Positions 38,908-48,177 of a DNA stretch of 64,000 nucleotides are shown in pieces (position 1 is the stretch's first letter; each line of letters opens with the position of its first letter). A program made the position numbers and the translations under genes. The DNA comes from Acidobacteriota bacterium (GTDB lineage Bacteria > Acidobacteriota > Blastocatellia > RBC074): the NCBI GenBank assembly GCA_016710075.1, contig JADJLO010000003.1, positions 11,001 to 75,000 on the forward strand. The letters run 5' to 3'. The notes below the pieces were generated by a model that ran no database searches, was not told the DNA's origin, and worked only from the letters and a program-made list of their open reading frames with translations.

Positions 38908-40695
38908 TTACCAGAAGATCACATTAAGCACCACGAGTACTGCTATAACAGCTATCGCCAGTACTGTTGGTTTCTGATACCAGCTCAATCCTTCATCAAC
39001 AGGCTTTGGAGTGAGCGAGTAAACGAGGCCCCGGAGTTCTTCTTCAGCGCGCGGTTTCGTGAACATCGAGATGATGATCGTCAGTAGAAAGCAGGTAGTC
39101 CATGCAAAGATCGCGGTCCAGAAGTTCTGCGCCATTTCGCTTGGATAGCTGTGGAGGACCGTGCCCAGGAACCCGCCCTTGACGCCGGGCATCGAGCCTC
39201 TCGGAAGGGTCAGGCCATGATGCAGAGATGCGGCAATAGTCCCGCCCAACAGGCCGAAGAACGCGCCGTTGGCCGTTGCTCGCTTCCAGAACATTCCGAG
39301 CATGAAAGTCGCAAACAACGGGGCATTGACAAAAGCGAAGACCAGTTGCAGCACGTCCATGATGTTGTTGAACTGCTTTGCGATGTAGGCTGTCGCGATT
39401 GAAATTGCCAGCCCTGCAATCGTGGCCATCCTTCCCATCCAGAGGTAGTGAGAATCGGATCCGCGTTTGTTGATGTAGCTTTGATAGATGTCGTAAGTCC
39501 AGACTGTATTAAATGCAGTTGTGTTGCCGGCCATCCCCGACATAAAAGACGCGAGCAGTGCGCAAAGGCCCAGGCCAAGCAGCCCCGATGGAAAGTATTT
39601 CACCAGCATCATCGGTGTCGCCATATCGTAGTCGAGTTCAACCTTGCCGTCCTTGCCCACTTTCGGCTGGCCGGTCTGCTCGTCGATTTTTGGAGGGATG
39701 ATTCCCTTTCCCCCCTCAACCGAGATTACATTACCGCCTTTGGTCTGGCTTACGACCGCCGATTCAGCCTTCATGTTTGCCGTCGTCGTTGACGACACCA
39801 CGCCCGCAATCATTCCTGGAAGAATCACCAGAAACGGGAACATCATCTTGGGAAAAGCCGCAATCAGCGGAGTGCGCCGCGCCGAAGTCATGGAATCGGC
39901 TGCCATGGCCCGCTGCACAACCAGAAAGTCAGTGCACCAGTAACCGAAAGAAAGAACGAAGCCGAGACCCATGAGCATGCCGAACCACTCGACTCCCATA
40001 GGGTTGGCGTCCGGACTGTTCATATACTTCCACGAATGAACCATCTCGCTCGACAACCTGCCCTGCAGGCCGCTCCAACCGCCGGCATCCTTCAACCCGA
40101 GGAATACCAGGGGAATGAACCCGATGACGATCAGGAAAAATTGCAGCACTTCGTTGTAGATTGCCGAAGTCAGCCCGCCCAGAAAGGTGTAACCAAGCAC
40201 GATCAAAGCGGAAATGATGATTGAGAAATTGAAATCCCAGCCGAGCAGCAGGTTCAGGAGCTTGCCCATGGCATACATTGAAACTCCCGATGAGAAGACG
40301 GTCATGACCGCAAACGATATAGCATTCAATCCGCGAGTCTTTTCATCGAAGCGCAGGCTCAGATACTCGGGCACTGAGCGCGCTCGCGATCCGTAATAAA
40401 ACGGCATCATGAATATCCCCACAAAGATCATCGCCGGAACCGCCCCCACCCAATAAAAATGCGACGTAGCGATTCCATACTTGGCGCCGCTCGCTCCCAT
40501 GCCGATGACTTCCTGGGCGCCGAGGTTTGCCGAGAGAAATGCCAATCCGCTCACCCACGCAGATATTGACCGGCCTGAAAGAAAGAAATCCGTGCTGGTT
40601 TTCATGTACTTTTTGAGCACGTAACCAATGCCGAGCACGAAACCGAAATAAACTCCGATGATCGCGTAATCGATCCAATGTGGTTGTGGTTGCAT
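38908..40695 (-). CDS. Sodium/solute symporter (SSS/SLC5 family)
   Basis: 595 residues with about fourteen helices. The family pattern is clear: DYAIIGVYFGFVLGIGYVLKK at the N-terminus, SGLAFLSANLGAQEVIGMG near residue 55, ALIVLGYTFLGGLTSAIYNE near 165 and GFVLSFGYWCTDFLVVQRAM near 255. MSGMAGNTTAFNTVWTYDIY lies near 390. Members import sugars, amino acids or other solutes with sodium. The sequence is closest in pattern to SGLT-like sugar symporters, and the GH3 beta-glucosidase upstream supports uptake of a glucoside or glucose. CAGGAGA precedes ATG 40695. A lysine-rich insert near 330-350 (KVGKDGKVELDYD) is extra relative to short members. Confidence 0.85.
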   Translation of the reverse strand: MQPQPHWIDYAIIGVYFGFVLGIGYVLKKYMKTSTDFFLSGRSISAWVSGLAFLSANLGAQEVIGMGASGAKYGIATSHFYWVGAVPAMIFVGIFMMPFYYGSRARSVPEYLSLRFDEKTRGLNAISFAVMTVFSSGVSMYAMGKLLNLLLGWDFNFSIIISALIVLGYTFLGGLTSAIYNEVLQFFLIVIGFIPLVFLGLKDAGGWSGLQGRLSSEMVHSWKYMNSPDANPMGVEWFGMLMGLGFVLSFGYWCTDFLVVQRAMAADSMTSARRTPLIAAFPKMMFPFLVILPGMIAGVVSSTTTANMKAESAVVSQTKGGNVISVEGGKGIIPPKIDEQTGQPKVGKDGKVELDYDMATPMMLVKYFPSGLLGLGLCALLASFMSGMAGNTTAFNTVWTYDIYQSYINKRGSDSHYLWMGRMATIAGLAISIATAYIAKQFNNIMDVLQLVFAFVNAPLFATFMLGMFWKRATANGAFFGLLGGTIAASLHHGLTLPRGSMPGVKGGFLGTVLHSYPSEMAQNFWTAIFAWTTCFLLTIIISMFTKPRAEEELRGLVYSLTPKPVDEGLSWYQKPTVLAIAVIAVLVVLNVIFW

Positions 40696-40764
40696 AGAAT
40701 AGGGTCTCCTGTGTCGCCCACTTTGAGCGCTCTGGGGTTTTTAAGCCGACTCGCCTGTCACTGT

Positions 40765-42639
40765 TTACCAGGTCAGTCCGTATCCATATTTGAAGAGCGG
40801 ATTATAAGATTTGTCCGAGATATTGACGGGGATCTGCGACATCGATCGCGGCCATGAAAATGAAAGCTTGCCGGTGGGTTTAAAATCGCCGAAGATCACA
40901 TCCGCGACGCCCTGGCCTTCAGTCCCGGGCAGCCATGCGGCGATGAAGGCATCGCATTGTTCGAGTGCTTCATTGATGATCATCGGTCGCCCTGAAAGCA
41001 GAATCACGAGCACAGGTATCCCGGCTTTTTTCATGTTGGTGATCGCTGCCAGGTCTTCCTTCGAGAGACTAAGATCGGTCGAGTCACCAAACATTTCCGC
41101 ATAAGGAGTTTCCCCGACCACGACAATGCCGACATCCGCGCCATTTGCGCCGGAGCCATCTTTAGAGAAGGTGACTTTGGTGCCTTTCGATACGGCGTTC
41201 TGAACAGCCTGCAGAATGGTTGTGCCGCCCGGAGTGATATCTTTCCCGCTCTGGCCCTGCCAGCTGATCGTCCAGCCGCCGCATTGATTTCCAAGGTCAT
41301 CCGCGCTTTTGCCCCCCATATGAATCCGAGCCGGCTTTTTCGACAGGGGCAGCAGTTTCTTGTCATTCTTGAGGACCACCAGCGATTGGCGCACGGATTC
41401 GCGGGCGACTGCGCGATGTTCCGCGGAACCGAAATTCTTTTGAAGATTACGGTCAGCCATCAATGATCTTTTCTTGTCCATCAATCCCATGGCGAACTTG
41501 ACCCGCAGAATTCGCTTGACGGCATCGTCGATTCGCGTCATGGGCACTTTGCCTTCATTGACCAGGCTTTTTAAATTCGAATAGAATTCGCGGTATTTTT
41601 CCGGGACCATAACCATATCCATTCCGGCGTTGATGGACTGTGCTATCTGGCTTTTGGAGTCGCCGGGGAGTTCGTCGAGAGCGTTGTAATCGGAAATGAG
41701 AAATCCCTCAAAGCCCATTTCCCCTTTGAGAATCTCGGTCATCAGGCGCTTGCTGCCTGAGCATTTGACGCCATTCCAGCTGCTGTAAGAGGGCATAATC
41801 GAGCCGACGCCGGCCTTGATTGCCGAGACGTAACCCTGCAGATGGAGTTCGCGCAATTCCTTCTCGCTCAATCTGACATCGCCTCGATCGAGCGGCCAGT
41901 GTTCGCTTGTATTTGGACCTTTGGAAACGCCTGTCCCAAAGATTGTGCCGCCGTCACCGGCAAAGTGTTTGGCGCAGGCAAGGACGCTCAAGGGGTTCAT
42001 GAGGTCGTCTCCCTGGAGCCCTCTGACTGCCGCTTCTCCAAGCGTTCGCGCCAGTTCCGGAGTCTCGCCAAATCCTTCGTATGTACGTCCCCATCTGTCG
42101 TCCTGCGGCACCGTCACACAGGGAGCGAAAGCCCAGTTGATGCCCGTGGCCCGCACCTCTTCCGCCGTTATCTTCGAGACTTTTTCGACCAGCTGCGGAT
42201 TACGCGTGCAACCGAGCCCGATGTTGTGCGGGAAGATGACTGCGCCAAGAACGTTGTTATTGCCGTGCAGGGCATCGATGCCGTAGAGCAGAGGGATCGC
42301 CAGTCGGGTCTTTAACGCCCGAGACTGATACCTTTCGTACACTTCGGTCCAGCTCGACAGGCTGTTGCCTGTTTCAGGATCCGAGTTTCCACCGCTCAGA
42401 ACTGAGCCTAAAAAATAGTATTCGACATCTTTAATGTCCTTCATCCCACCATGCTCCGCCTGAGTCATCTGGCCGATCTTTTCCTCAAGCGTCATTTTGG
42501 CCAGCAGCGGCTCCACTTGTGAGTCATAGGAAGAAAACGATTTGGGTTTAGCGGAAGTAGTATCTCCGGATGTAATCGAGAAGATCTGACAAGCCAGAAA
42601 CACAAACACTAACAGAATGAAAACAGCAGAAGTCCTCAT
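40765..42639 (-). CDS. Exported GH3 beta-glucosidase
   Basis: 624 residues. A signal peptide with a possible lipobox (VFVFLACQIFS) is followed by the GH3 N-terminal barrel: MTLEEKIGQMTQAEHGGMKD, RLAIPLLYGIDALHGNN, the KHFAGDGG motif, and the nucleophile aspartate in GFLISDYNALDELPGDS. The second domain has ARESVRQSLVVLKND, WTISWQGQSG and LSGRPMIINEALEQCDAFIAAW, then GKLSFSWPRS. These features suit a beta-glucosidase/1,4-beta-glucosidase of the ExoP type, acting in the periplasm or at the surface on plant or fungal glucans. AAGGAGAA precedes ATG 42639. It lies 69 bases upstream of the symporter gene, so the two likely form one unit. Confidence 0.85.
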   Translation of the reverse strand: MRTSAVFILLVFVFLACQIFSITSGDTTSAKPKSFSSYDSQVEPLLAKMTLEEKIGQMTQAEHGGMKDIKDVEYYFLGSVLSGGNSDPETGNSLSSWTEVYERYQSRALKTRLAIPLLYGIDALHGNNNVLGAVIFPHNIGLGCTRNPQLVEKVSKITAEEVRATGINWAFAPCVTVPQDDRWGRTYEGFGETPELARTLGEAAVRGLQGDDLMNPLSVLACAKHFAGDGGTIFGTGVSKGPNTSEHWPLDRGDVRLSEKELRELHLQGYVSAIKAGVGSIMPSYSSWNGVKCSGSKRLMTEILKGEMGFEGFLISDYNALDELPGDSKSQIAQSINAGMDMVMVPEKYREFYSNLKSLVNEGKVPMTRIDDAVKRILRVKFAMGLMDKKRSLMADRNLQKNFGSAEHRAVARESVRQSLVVLKNDKKLLPLSKKPARIHMGGKSADDLGNQCGGWTISWQGQSGKDITPGGTTILQAVQNAVSKGTKVTFSKDGSGANGADVGIVVVGETPYAEMFGDSTDLSLSKEDLAAITNMKKAGIPVLVILLSGRPMIINEALEQCDAFIAAWLPGTEGQGVADVIFGDFKPTGKLSFSWPRSMSQIPVNISDKSYNPLFKYGYGLTW

Positions 42640-42896
42640 TTTCTGTTCTCCTTGTTTATTTTTCCGCTTTCCAGGTGAATTGCCGGAGCGGGATATTTTA
42701 GATGTACAACTTGAGATCTGATTGAACTATGCGCTGGACACGCGCGTCCGTATAATCTACGAAAAAGCGTTGCCGAGGCAAGGTTAAAACGTCCAGGTGA
42801 TGTTTTGTTTTTCAAGCGGGTCTCGTATCCTCTTCCAGCCGGCTGTTTAGTTGTTAAACAATTGAAGGCAATTGAAGGCAATTTAAGGAGTTTTAG

Positions 42897-44699
42897 ATGA
42901 AAACAATGCTACGCGTTTGTGCGGCAATGATCTTCTCAATTGCAGTTATTCCGGGTGGCAGTAAGTTTCTGGCGCAGACGCCGCGCAATATTGCCTACGA
43001 TCAGGAAGCGCCGACGGTGGCTCCAAGGCTGACTGAGCATTCGCGCAAAATGGAACAGCGCGTCTATAAAGTCGCCGACAATGTTTACTCGGCTGTCGGC
43101 TTCGGTCTGGCGAATTCGATCATGGTGGTTGGCCGGGACGGCATTATCATCATCGACACGATGGAATCGGTCGATGCGGCAAAATCGGCATACACGGAAT
43201 TCCGCAAGATCACTGACAAACCCGTCAAAGCTGTCATCTACACTCACAATCACACGGATCACATCATTGGGGTCAAGGCATTCGTCAGCGAGGAGGATGT
43301 TGCTTCGGGCAAGGTGCAGATCATCGCCCATGAGAGCATGATGAACACGGTCATCAGCAACGCCAGCGTGATCGGGCCTATCCTCAGTTTGCGTTCGGCA
43401 TACAGCTTTGGTGTCATGCTCGAACAGGGCCCGCAGGGAGCCGTCAATCAGGGCATCGGGCCAAGGCTCGTCACGGGGCAGCGCAGCTTTATCGCTCCGA
43501 CAAAGACATTCAAAGACTTCCTCGATCTCGAAATCGCCGGCGTCAAACTCCATTTGCAGTATGCTCCCAGCGAGACCGATGACGAGATCGTCGTCTGGAT
43601 GCCTGATTCGAAGGTTTTGCAGACGGCCGAGGTCATTCAGGGAGAGACCTTCCCAAACCTGCACACCCTTCGCGGAACGAAATACCGAGATCCGGTCAAC
43701 TGGTTCAGGACGATCGATATGCTCCGCGATTTCAGACCAGAGCATATGGTTCCGTCTCACGGACGCCCGCTGAGCGGTCAGGCTCGCATCGAAGAGTTGC
43801 TCACCTCATATCGCGACGCCATTCAATACGTCCATGACCAGACGATTCGACAGATGAACAAGGGGCTGACGCCCGACGAGATCGTCGATCTGGTATCGCA
43901 TCTGCCGGCTCATCTGGCCAATCATCCCTGGCTCGGTGAATTTTACGGTACCGTCAAACATTCCGTGCGCGAAATCTATTTTGGTTATCTTGGATGGTTC
44001 GAAGGAGACCCGACGTTTCTCGACCCACTGCCCAGGCCGGAACGCGCGAGGCGTTACCTTGAAATGATGGGAGGCCGCGAGGCTGTCGTCGCCGCTGCAA
44101 AGAAAGCTCAAGGATCTGGCGAGCATCAATGGGCGGCGGAGCTCCTGACTTACGTCATTCGAGTCAACAAAGACGACCCCGAGGCGAGGAAGCTCAAAGC
44201 AGATTCACTGCGACAACTGGCTTATAAAACCGAGAACACAAACTGGCGGAACTGGTACATCACATCCGCCCGCGAACTCGACGGCTCGCTTTCCAAACAG
44301 GCGGCGCTGATGACCATGGGATCTCTCGGTGCGCCCGAAATCATCAGGCAGCTTCCGCTGATAAAATTTTTCGAATCGCTGACCGTCAGACTCGATCCGG
44401 TCAAAAGCGCTGATGCCCATCTGATCGCCGCTTTCAGGATCACCGACGCCAATCAGGGGTACGCCGTGGAAGTCCGCCGGGGAGTGGCTCAGGTTCACGA
44501 AAGAATTCCTGAAAAGGCCGATCTGACGCTGAACCTCAATCTTGCGACCATGCAGCGGATCATCGCGCGTCAGACTACTTTTGCAGCCGCATTGCAGGCC
44601 GGCGAGGTGAAGGCCGAAGGCGATGTCGCTCTGCTCGCCCGATTCAACAGCTTCTTCGATCCGGCTCCGACCCAAGCCCCAGGGCTGACCGCGAGATAG
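42897..44699 (+). CDS. Alkyl-sulfatase-like metallo-beta-lactamase protein
   Basis: 600 residues, the length of SdsA1/BDS1 enzymes. A signal peptide precedes the MBL domain. YTHNHTDHIIGVKAFVSEED near residue 115 holds the HxHxDH zinc motif; VPSHGRPLSGQARIEELLTS is near 285. The alkyl-sulfatase dimerisation domain (GYLGWFEGDPTFLDPLPRPE, about 360-490) and the SCP2-like C-terminal domain (about 495-600, LIAAFRITDANQGYAVEVRR) follow. Family members cleave primary or secondary alkyl sulfates, giving alcohol and sulfate; some serve other hydrolytic roles. AAGGAG lies nine bases before ATG 42897. It has no sulfate-related neighbours. Confidence 0.85.
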   Translation: MKTMLRVCAAMIFSIAVIPGGSKFLAQTPRNIAYDQEAPTVAPRLTEHSRKMEQRVYKVADNVYSAVGFGLANSIMVVGRDGIIIIDTMESVDAAKSAYTEFRKITDKPVKAVIYTHNHTDHIIGVKAFVSEEDVASGKVQIIAHESMMNTVISNASVIGPILSLRSAYSFGVMLEQGPQGAVNQGIGPRLVTGQRSFIAPTKTFKDFLDLEIAGVKLHLQYAPSETDDEIVVWMPDSKVLQTAEVIQGETFPNLHTLRGTKYRDPVNWFRTIDMLRDFRPEHMVPSHGRPLSGQARIEELLTSYRDAIQYVHDQTIRQMNKGLTPDEIVDLVSHLPAHLANHPWLGEFYGTVKHSVREIYFGYLGWFEGDPTFLDPLPRPERARRYLEMMGGREAVVAAAKKAQGSGEHQWAAELLTYVIRVNKDDPEARKLKADSLRQLAYKTENTNWRNWYITSARELDGSLSKQAALMTMGSLGAPEIIRQLPLIKFFESLTVRLDPVKSADAHLIAAFRITDANQGYAVEVRRGVAQVHERIPEKADLTLNLNLATMQRIIARQTTFAAALQAGEVKAEGDVALLARFNSFFDPAPTQAPGLTAR

Positions 44700-44735
44700 A
44701 GGTCAGGGGTCAGGAATGGAATAAAGTACTCCATA

Positions 44736-44978
44736 CTAAATCTCGGAACGGGCGCGGAGATGAGCGACGAATCCCGACACATCCACTTCTTTTCCGTACA
44801 TCCTCTCGCAGAGCCGGCCTTTGATTTCGATCTCCGACAAACCCGGCGGCAAGGAAGCAATCACCATATCCCGGGCGGCATCGAACATCCGACTTCCCAT
44901 CAGGACGCGCTCCGCGCCGGAATGTGACAGCAGCCGCACTCTCACAAGATCGTTAATTTCTTTGGATGTGTCATTCAT
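44736..44978 (-). CDS. Small partner of a nucleotidyltransferase, unknown family
   Basis: About 80 residues, MNDTSKEINDLVRVRLLSHS and then RMFDAARDMVIASLPPGLSE and KGRLCERMYGKEVDV. Helical and charged, without a recognised domain. The ATG at 44978 overlaps the end of the nucleotidyltransferase gene by eight bases, so the two are translated together. A TTG at 44996 would add six residues. The layout recalls two-gene stress or toxin-antitoxin modules, but neither role can be assigned from sequence. Confidence 0.5.
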   Translation of the reverse strand: MNDTSKEINDLVRVRLLSHSGAERVLMGSRMFDAARDMVIASLPPGLSEIEIKGRLCERMYGKEVDVSGFVAHLRARSEI

Positions 44979-45567
44979 TCCGGCTTTGAACCTCAAGTAG
45001 CAATTTGTCTACGCCAAGTGCCTGAGCCCGGCTTTGTATATAACCCAGATCGCAATCCGGCGTCAGCAGGTTGCGGACGTCTCCCATCTGCATTTCTGAG
45101 TGCGAATCACGGGCCCACCAGAGCTTGGAAAGAATCAGATCTTCGCGGCTGACAATCCAAGTCTGAAAATCCCCGAGCGTAATCCGTTGCCGTCGCGAGA
45201 ACTCCTCCTGCCGGTAGGCATCGCGTTTGAGCACGATGCAATCAATTTTGATTACGCTCTCGTTGTGGATCAGGTTGAAAAACCCACGACGCGCAATCGC
45301 GCTCCTGATTGATTGCCGGTCCAGATAATAGTCTGTCTCGAATAGGTGCGCAAAAATTTCGGCATCGGTTGATTCAAGTGCAACGACCAGATCGATGTCA
45401 CGAGTCATGCGGGGTTGAGCATAGTAGTTCATTGCCACTGAACCGGTCAGCATGAATTCAATCCCGGCGGATTCAAGCCGTTTGGATACATCATGCAAGA
45501 TGTCGAGTTCGTTCTCCATTCGCCCTTTCAATCTCACCAACTTGAGTTCTGAATCAGTATTCATCAT
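44971..45567 (-). CDS. Nucleotidyltransferase-fold protein (AbiEii/DUF6036-like)
   Basis: 198 residues. The signature GIEFMLTGSVAMNYYAQPRM then TRDIDLVVAL near residue 40 gives the nucleotidyltransferase G-S and D-x-D metal ligands. KIDCIVLKRDAYRQEEFSRR near 110 resembles the third acidic position (D in KIDC), and VSREDLILSKLWWARDSHSE near 145 is typical of AbiEii-like and DUF6036 relatives. Members include abortive-infection toxins (AbiE, MenT) that modify tRNA or nucleotides and others with unknown roles. It overlaps a small gene downstream, an arrangement that suits a regulated pair. Confidence 0.65.
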   Translation of the reverse strand: MMNTDSELKLVRLKGRMENELDILHDVSKRLESAGIEFMLTGSVAMNYYAQPRMTRDIDLVVALESTDAEIFAHLFETDYYLDRQSIRSAIARRGFFNLIHNESVIKIDCIVLKRDAYRQEEFSRRQRITLGDFQTWIVSREDLILSKLWWARDSHSEMQMGDVRNLLTPDCDLGYIQSRAQALGVDKLLLEVQSRNE

Positions 45568-45962
45568 CGCTACTCAAGTTCTTTGATTTTTTTCCCCTGG
45601 GGGTTATATCAATTCAGAGCCGATTATAACATTCACTGAGCTTTCATATAATTTAAAGTATTGAACATATAATAGAACTGTTTGGGGGATGAGCATCTGC
45701 TCTGGTAAATACTCTGGGTGATTTTTCCCATTTTTTATGTTTGGAGTAATGCATGGAGTCGCGCCTTCAGGCGGTTAGACTCGGCAACAAAGCCCAACCG
45801 CCTGAAGGCGGTGCTCCAAACTTTAATTTCCGACATTTTCCTTTCCGGTTTGTTTCGTTGTCCGGTTTAGATGAAAATCGGGATACGAAGAGTCTATCAA
45901 TTTCCAGGACTCATTGATTCACCACAATTTGTTTTCGTTCCATTCCATGAGAGGAGTCAGGT
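45568..45962. repeat. Intergenic region with GGAGTCGCGCCTTCAGGCGG inverted repeat
   Basis: No gene. The notable element is an inverted repeat: 45754-45776 (TGGAGTCGCGCCTTCAGGCG...) against 45796-45818, pairing at 20 of 23 positions across a 19-base loop. The flanks TTGGAGT (45741-45747) and CTCCAAA add a further weak arm. It shares its core CGCCTTCAGGCGG with copies at 21731 and 48114. The remainder is AT-rich and probably contains the promoter of the DUF6351 gene, but no clear -35/-10 can be defended. Confidence 0.6.
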
Positions 45963-48071
45963 ATGAAAAATGGGGTAAGGCTGGCCATGGCGTTGGTAAT
46001 CTCCATGTGCGGGGTTTTCTCAATCGAAGGGTTATCCCAGACGGCGTCTCGTCTGCAGATCCGTGTGCTTTCATCGAGGGCGGACCTGGTGAGCGGCGGG
46101 GATGCGCTGATCGAGGTCAAGGCTCCGGCCGGAACCGATTTGAGCAGGTTGACGCTGACTCTCAACGGCAGGGAAGTCACCGCCATGTTGAAAAGCGGCC
46201 CTCAAAACGCCGTCTTTCATGGACTGATCGGCGGCATGGCCGTGGGCGTTAACACGCTGCTGGCGAAAATGAAATCATCAGGGAAGGCTGCTGCGGCGAG
46301 TTTGAAGGTCGTCAATCATCCGATCACAGGGCCGATTTTGTCGGGACCGCATATGAAGCCATACGAATGCCGGACGGTTGAATCGGGGCTGGGTCAACCG
46401 CTCGATGCGGATTGTTCTGCCGCGCGCAGAATCGAATATTTCTATCGCGCAAAGGACAATACATTCAAGCCTCTCAATGATCCTTCGGGCGCAAGGCCCG
46501 CCGATCTGGTCAATACCACGACCAACGATGGAAAGACTGTGCCCTATATCGTGCGAGTCGATTCGGGGACTATCAACAGATCGATCTACCGGATAGCGAT
46601 TCTGGATGATCCGAAATCCGGCGCAGCATCCGATGCCTGGATGCCGGGAGAAGGCTGGAACCGCAAGCTGTCAGTGAGCTTCGGCGGAGGCGCGGGGACT
46701 CAATACAACCAGGGAGTCAACCAGGCGAACAACGCGCTCAATCATCTGTTTCTCTCACGGGGTTTCGCTTTCATGATTTCGACTGAGCTGGTCAACCAGC
46801 AGCACGGCAATGCTGTGCTGCAGGGTGAAACTCTGATGATGCTCAAGGAGTTCTTCATCGAACGCTACGGGGTTCCCAAATGGACCGTGGGATTTGGAGG
46901 ATCCGGAGGGGCGATTCAGCAGCTTGTCATCACACAGATCTATCCCGGACTGCTCGATGGTTTGCAGCCGTCGGCATCTTTCCCCGATTCGACGCTTCAT
47001 ACAGCCGACTGCGGACTTTTGCAGAATTTCTGGCGCAAAGCCGATCCGAAGGTCTGGACTAAAGAGAAGAGAGCCGCGGTCGAAGGCTACACCGACGGCA
47101 CCTGCGCCGCTTGGGAGCGGTCTTTCGTGCCTGTGCTGACGGCGACCAACGCGAAGGGATGTGCGCTCAACGACGCGAGCAAGGTCTATGACCCTGTGAA
47201 AAATCCCGGAGGCGTCCGCTGCACCATGCAGGAGATGCGCGTCAATATCTACGGCCGCGATCCAAAAACGGGATTCGCCCGCAAGCCGCAGGATAACGTC
47301 GGGTGGGAGTATGGCCTTGCCGCCCTCAACAGCGGCGCGATCAGCGTCGATGAATTTCTGGATCTCAACGAAAAGATCGGCGGAAACGATATCGACGGGA
47401 ACTTTATTCCACAGCGTGTCGCCGGCGACCCGGTCGCTTTGCGTGCGGTCTACGATAGCGGTTTGATGAATTCGGGGGGCGGGGGACTGGCCAATGTTCC
47501 GATCCTGCATATCCGGTCTTATACGGATTCAATAGGCGATATTCATGATCGCGAGCGCGATTTTACAATTCGCGCAAGGCTGCAGCGTGCAAACGGCCGG
47601 GCAGACAATCAGGTGATCTGGGTCGGGCCACCGCGCGAGCGGAATCAGACCGGCGGAGTCGACCTTGCGGCGCTTGCGCTGGATACAATGAACAAATGGC
47701 TGGATAACATTGCCGCCGATAAATCGCCGCTTTCAACCGCCAGGGTCGTTCGCCACAAACCGGCTGAGGCCGCCGATGCGTGCTGGGATCCGGCAGGCAA
47801 AAAGATAGTCGAAGCTGCGAGCTTTAACGGAAAAGGCGAATGCAACAAACTTTATCCGGTGCACAGCGAGCCACGCCTCGTCGCCGGCGCTCCGCTCACC
47901 AATGACATCATCAAATGTCAGTTGAAGCCGATCAATTATGCCGGATACAAAGTGAAATTCACTGACGCTCAGAAGGCAAGAATGACGGCTCTTTATTCAG
48001 CAGGCGTTTGTGATTTGAGCAAGCCCGGCGTGGGGCAGGGCCCGATCAAGGGCACTTACCGGCGGTATTGA
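45963..48071 (+). CDS. Secreted DUF6351 protein, alpha/beta-hydrolase-like
   Basis: 702 residues with a signal peptide (RLAMALVISMCGVFSIEGLS). An N-terminal beta-sandwich (RLTLTLNGREVTAMLKSG) is followed by a body with HPITGPILSGPHMKPYECRT, SVSFGGGAGTQYNQGVNQAN and WTVGFGGSGGAIQQLVITQI near residue 310, the last resembling the nucleophile elbow of an alpha/beta hydrolase with GGSGG in place of GxSxG. Six or more cysteines suggest disulphides, fitting export. The text matches what I know as DUF6351, related in layout to tannase-like esterases, with no proven reaction. GAGGAG lies at 45952-45957, just before the ATG. Confidence 0.7.
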   Translation: MKNGVRLAMALVISMCGVFSIEGLSQTASRLQIRVLSSRADLVSGGDALIEVKAPAGTDLSRLTLTLNGREVTAMLKSGPQNAVFHGLIGGMAVGVNTLLAKMKSSGKAAAASLKVVNHPITGPILSGPHMKPYECRTVESGLGQPLDADCSAARRIEYFYRAKDNTFKPLNDPSGARPADLVNTTTNDGKTVPYIVRVDSGTINRSIYRIAILDDPKSGAASDAWMPGEGWNRKLSVSFGGGAGTQYNQGVNQANNALNHLFLSRGFAFMISTELVNQQHGNAVLQGETLMMLKEFFIERYGVPKWTVGFGGSGGAIQQLVITQIYPGLLDGLQPSASFPDSTLHTADCGLLQNFWRKADPKVWTKEKRAAVEGYTDGTCAAWERSFVPVLTATNAKGCALNDASKVYDPVKNPGGVRCTMQEMRVNIYGRDPKTGFARKPQDNVGWEYGLAALNSGAISVDEFLDLNEKIGGNDIDGNFIPQRVAGDPVALRAVYDSGLMNSGGGGLANVPILHIRSYTDSIGDIHDRERDFTIRARLQRANGRADNQVIWVGPPRERNQTGGVDLAALALDTMNKWLDNIAADKSPLSTARVVRHKPAEAADACWDPAGKKIVEAASFNGKGECNKLYPVHSEPRLVAGAPLTNDIIKCQLKPINYAGYKVKFTDAQKARMTALYSAGVCDLSKPGVGQGPIKGTYRRY

Positions 48072-48084
48072 AGTGAAGAGAAGA

Positions 48085-48176
48085 TAAGATTACGAAACAG
48101 ACGGAATAAGTATGGAGTTCCGCCTTCAGGCGGAACCAAGGGAACTCCATACTTATTCCGATGTTTCGTAATCTTA
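48085..48176. repeat. Long hairpin between convergent genes
   Basis: Arms 48085-48121 (TAAGATTACGAAACAGACGG...) and 48141-48176 are reverse complements over 36 positions apart from a one-base gap and one mismatch. The 19-base loop contains CCTTCAGGCGG, pairing partly with GTTCCGCC. It combines two dispersed cores of this window, AGATTACGAAACAGACG and GGAGTTCCGCCTTCAGGCGG. It lies between the stops of the convergent DUF6351 and DPP-IV-like genes, so it may act as a terminator on both strands. Confidence 0.75.
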
Positions 48177-48177
48177 T

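Noticed and set aside
42860..42890. Tandem AATTGAAGGC units before the MBL gene
   Set aside because: Just two short copies and a partial one; too little to call a repeat element or operator.
48085..48176. CRISPR-like repeat
   Set aside because: There is one hairpin only, with no regularly spaced identical repeats or spacers.
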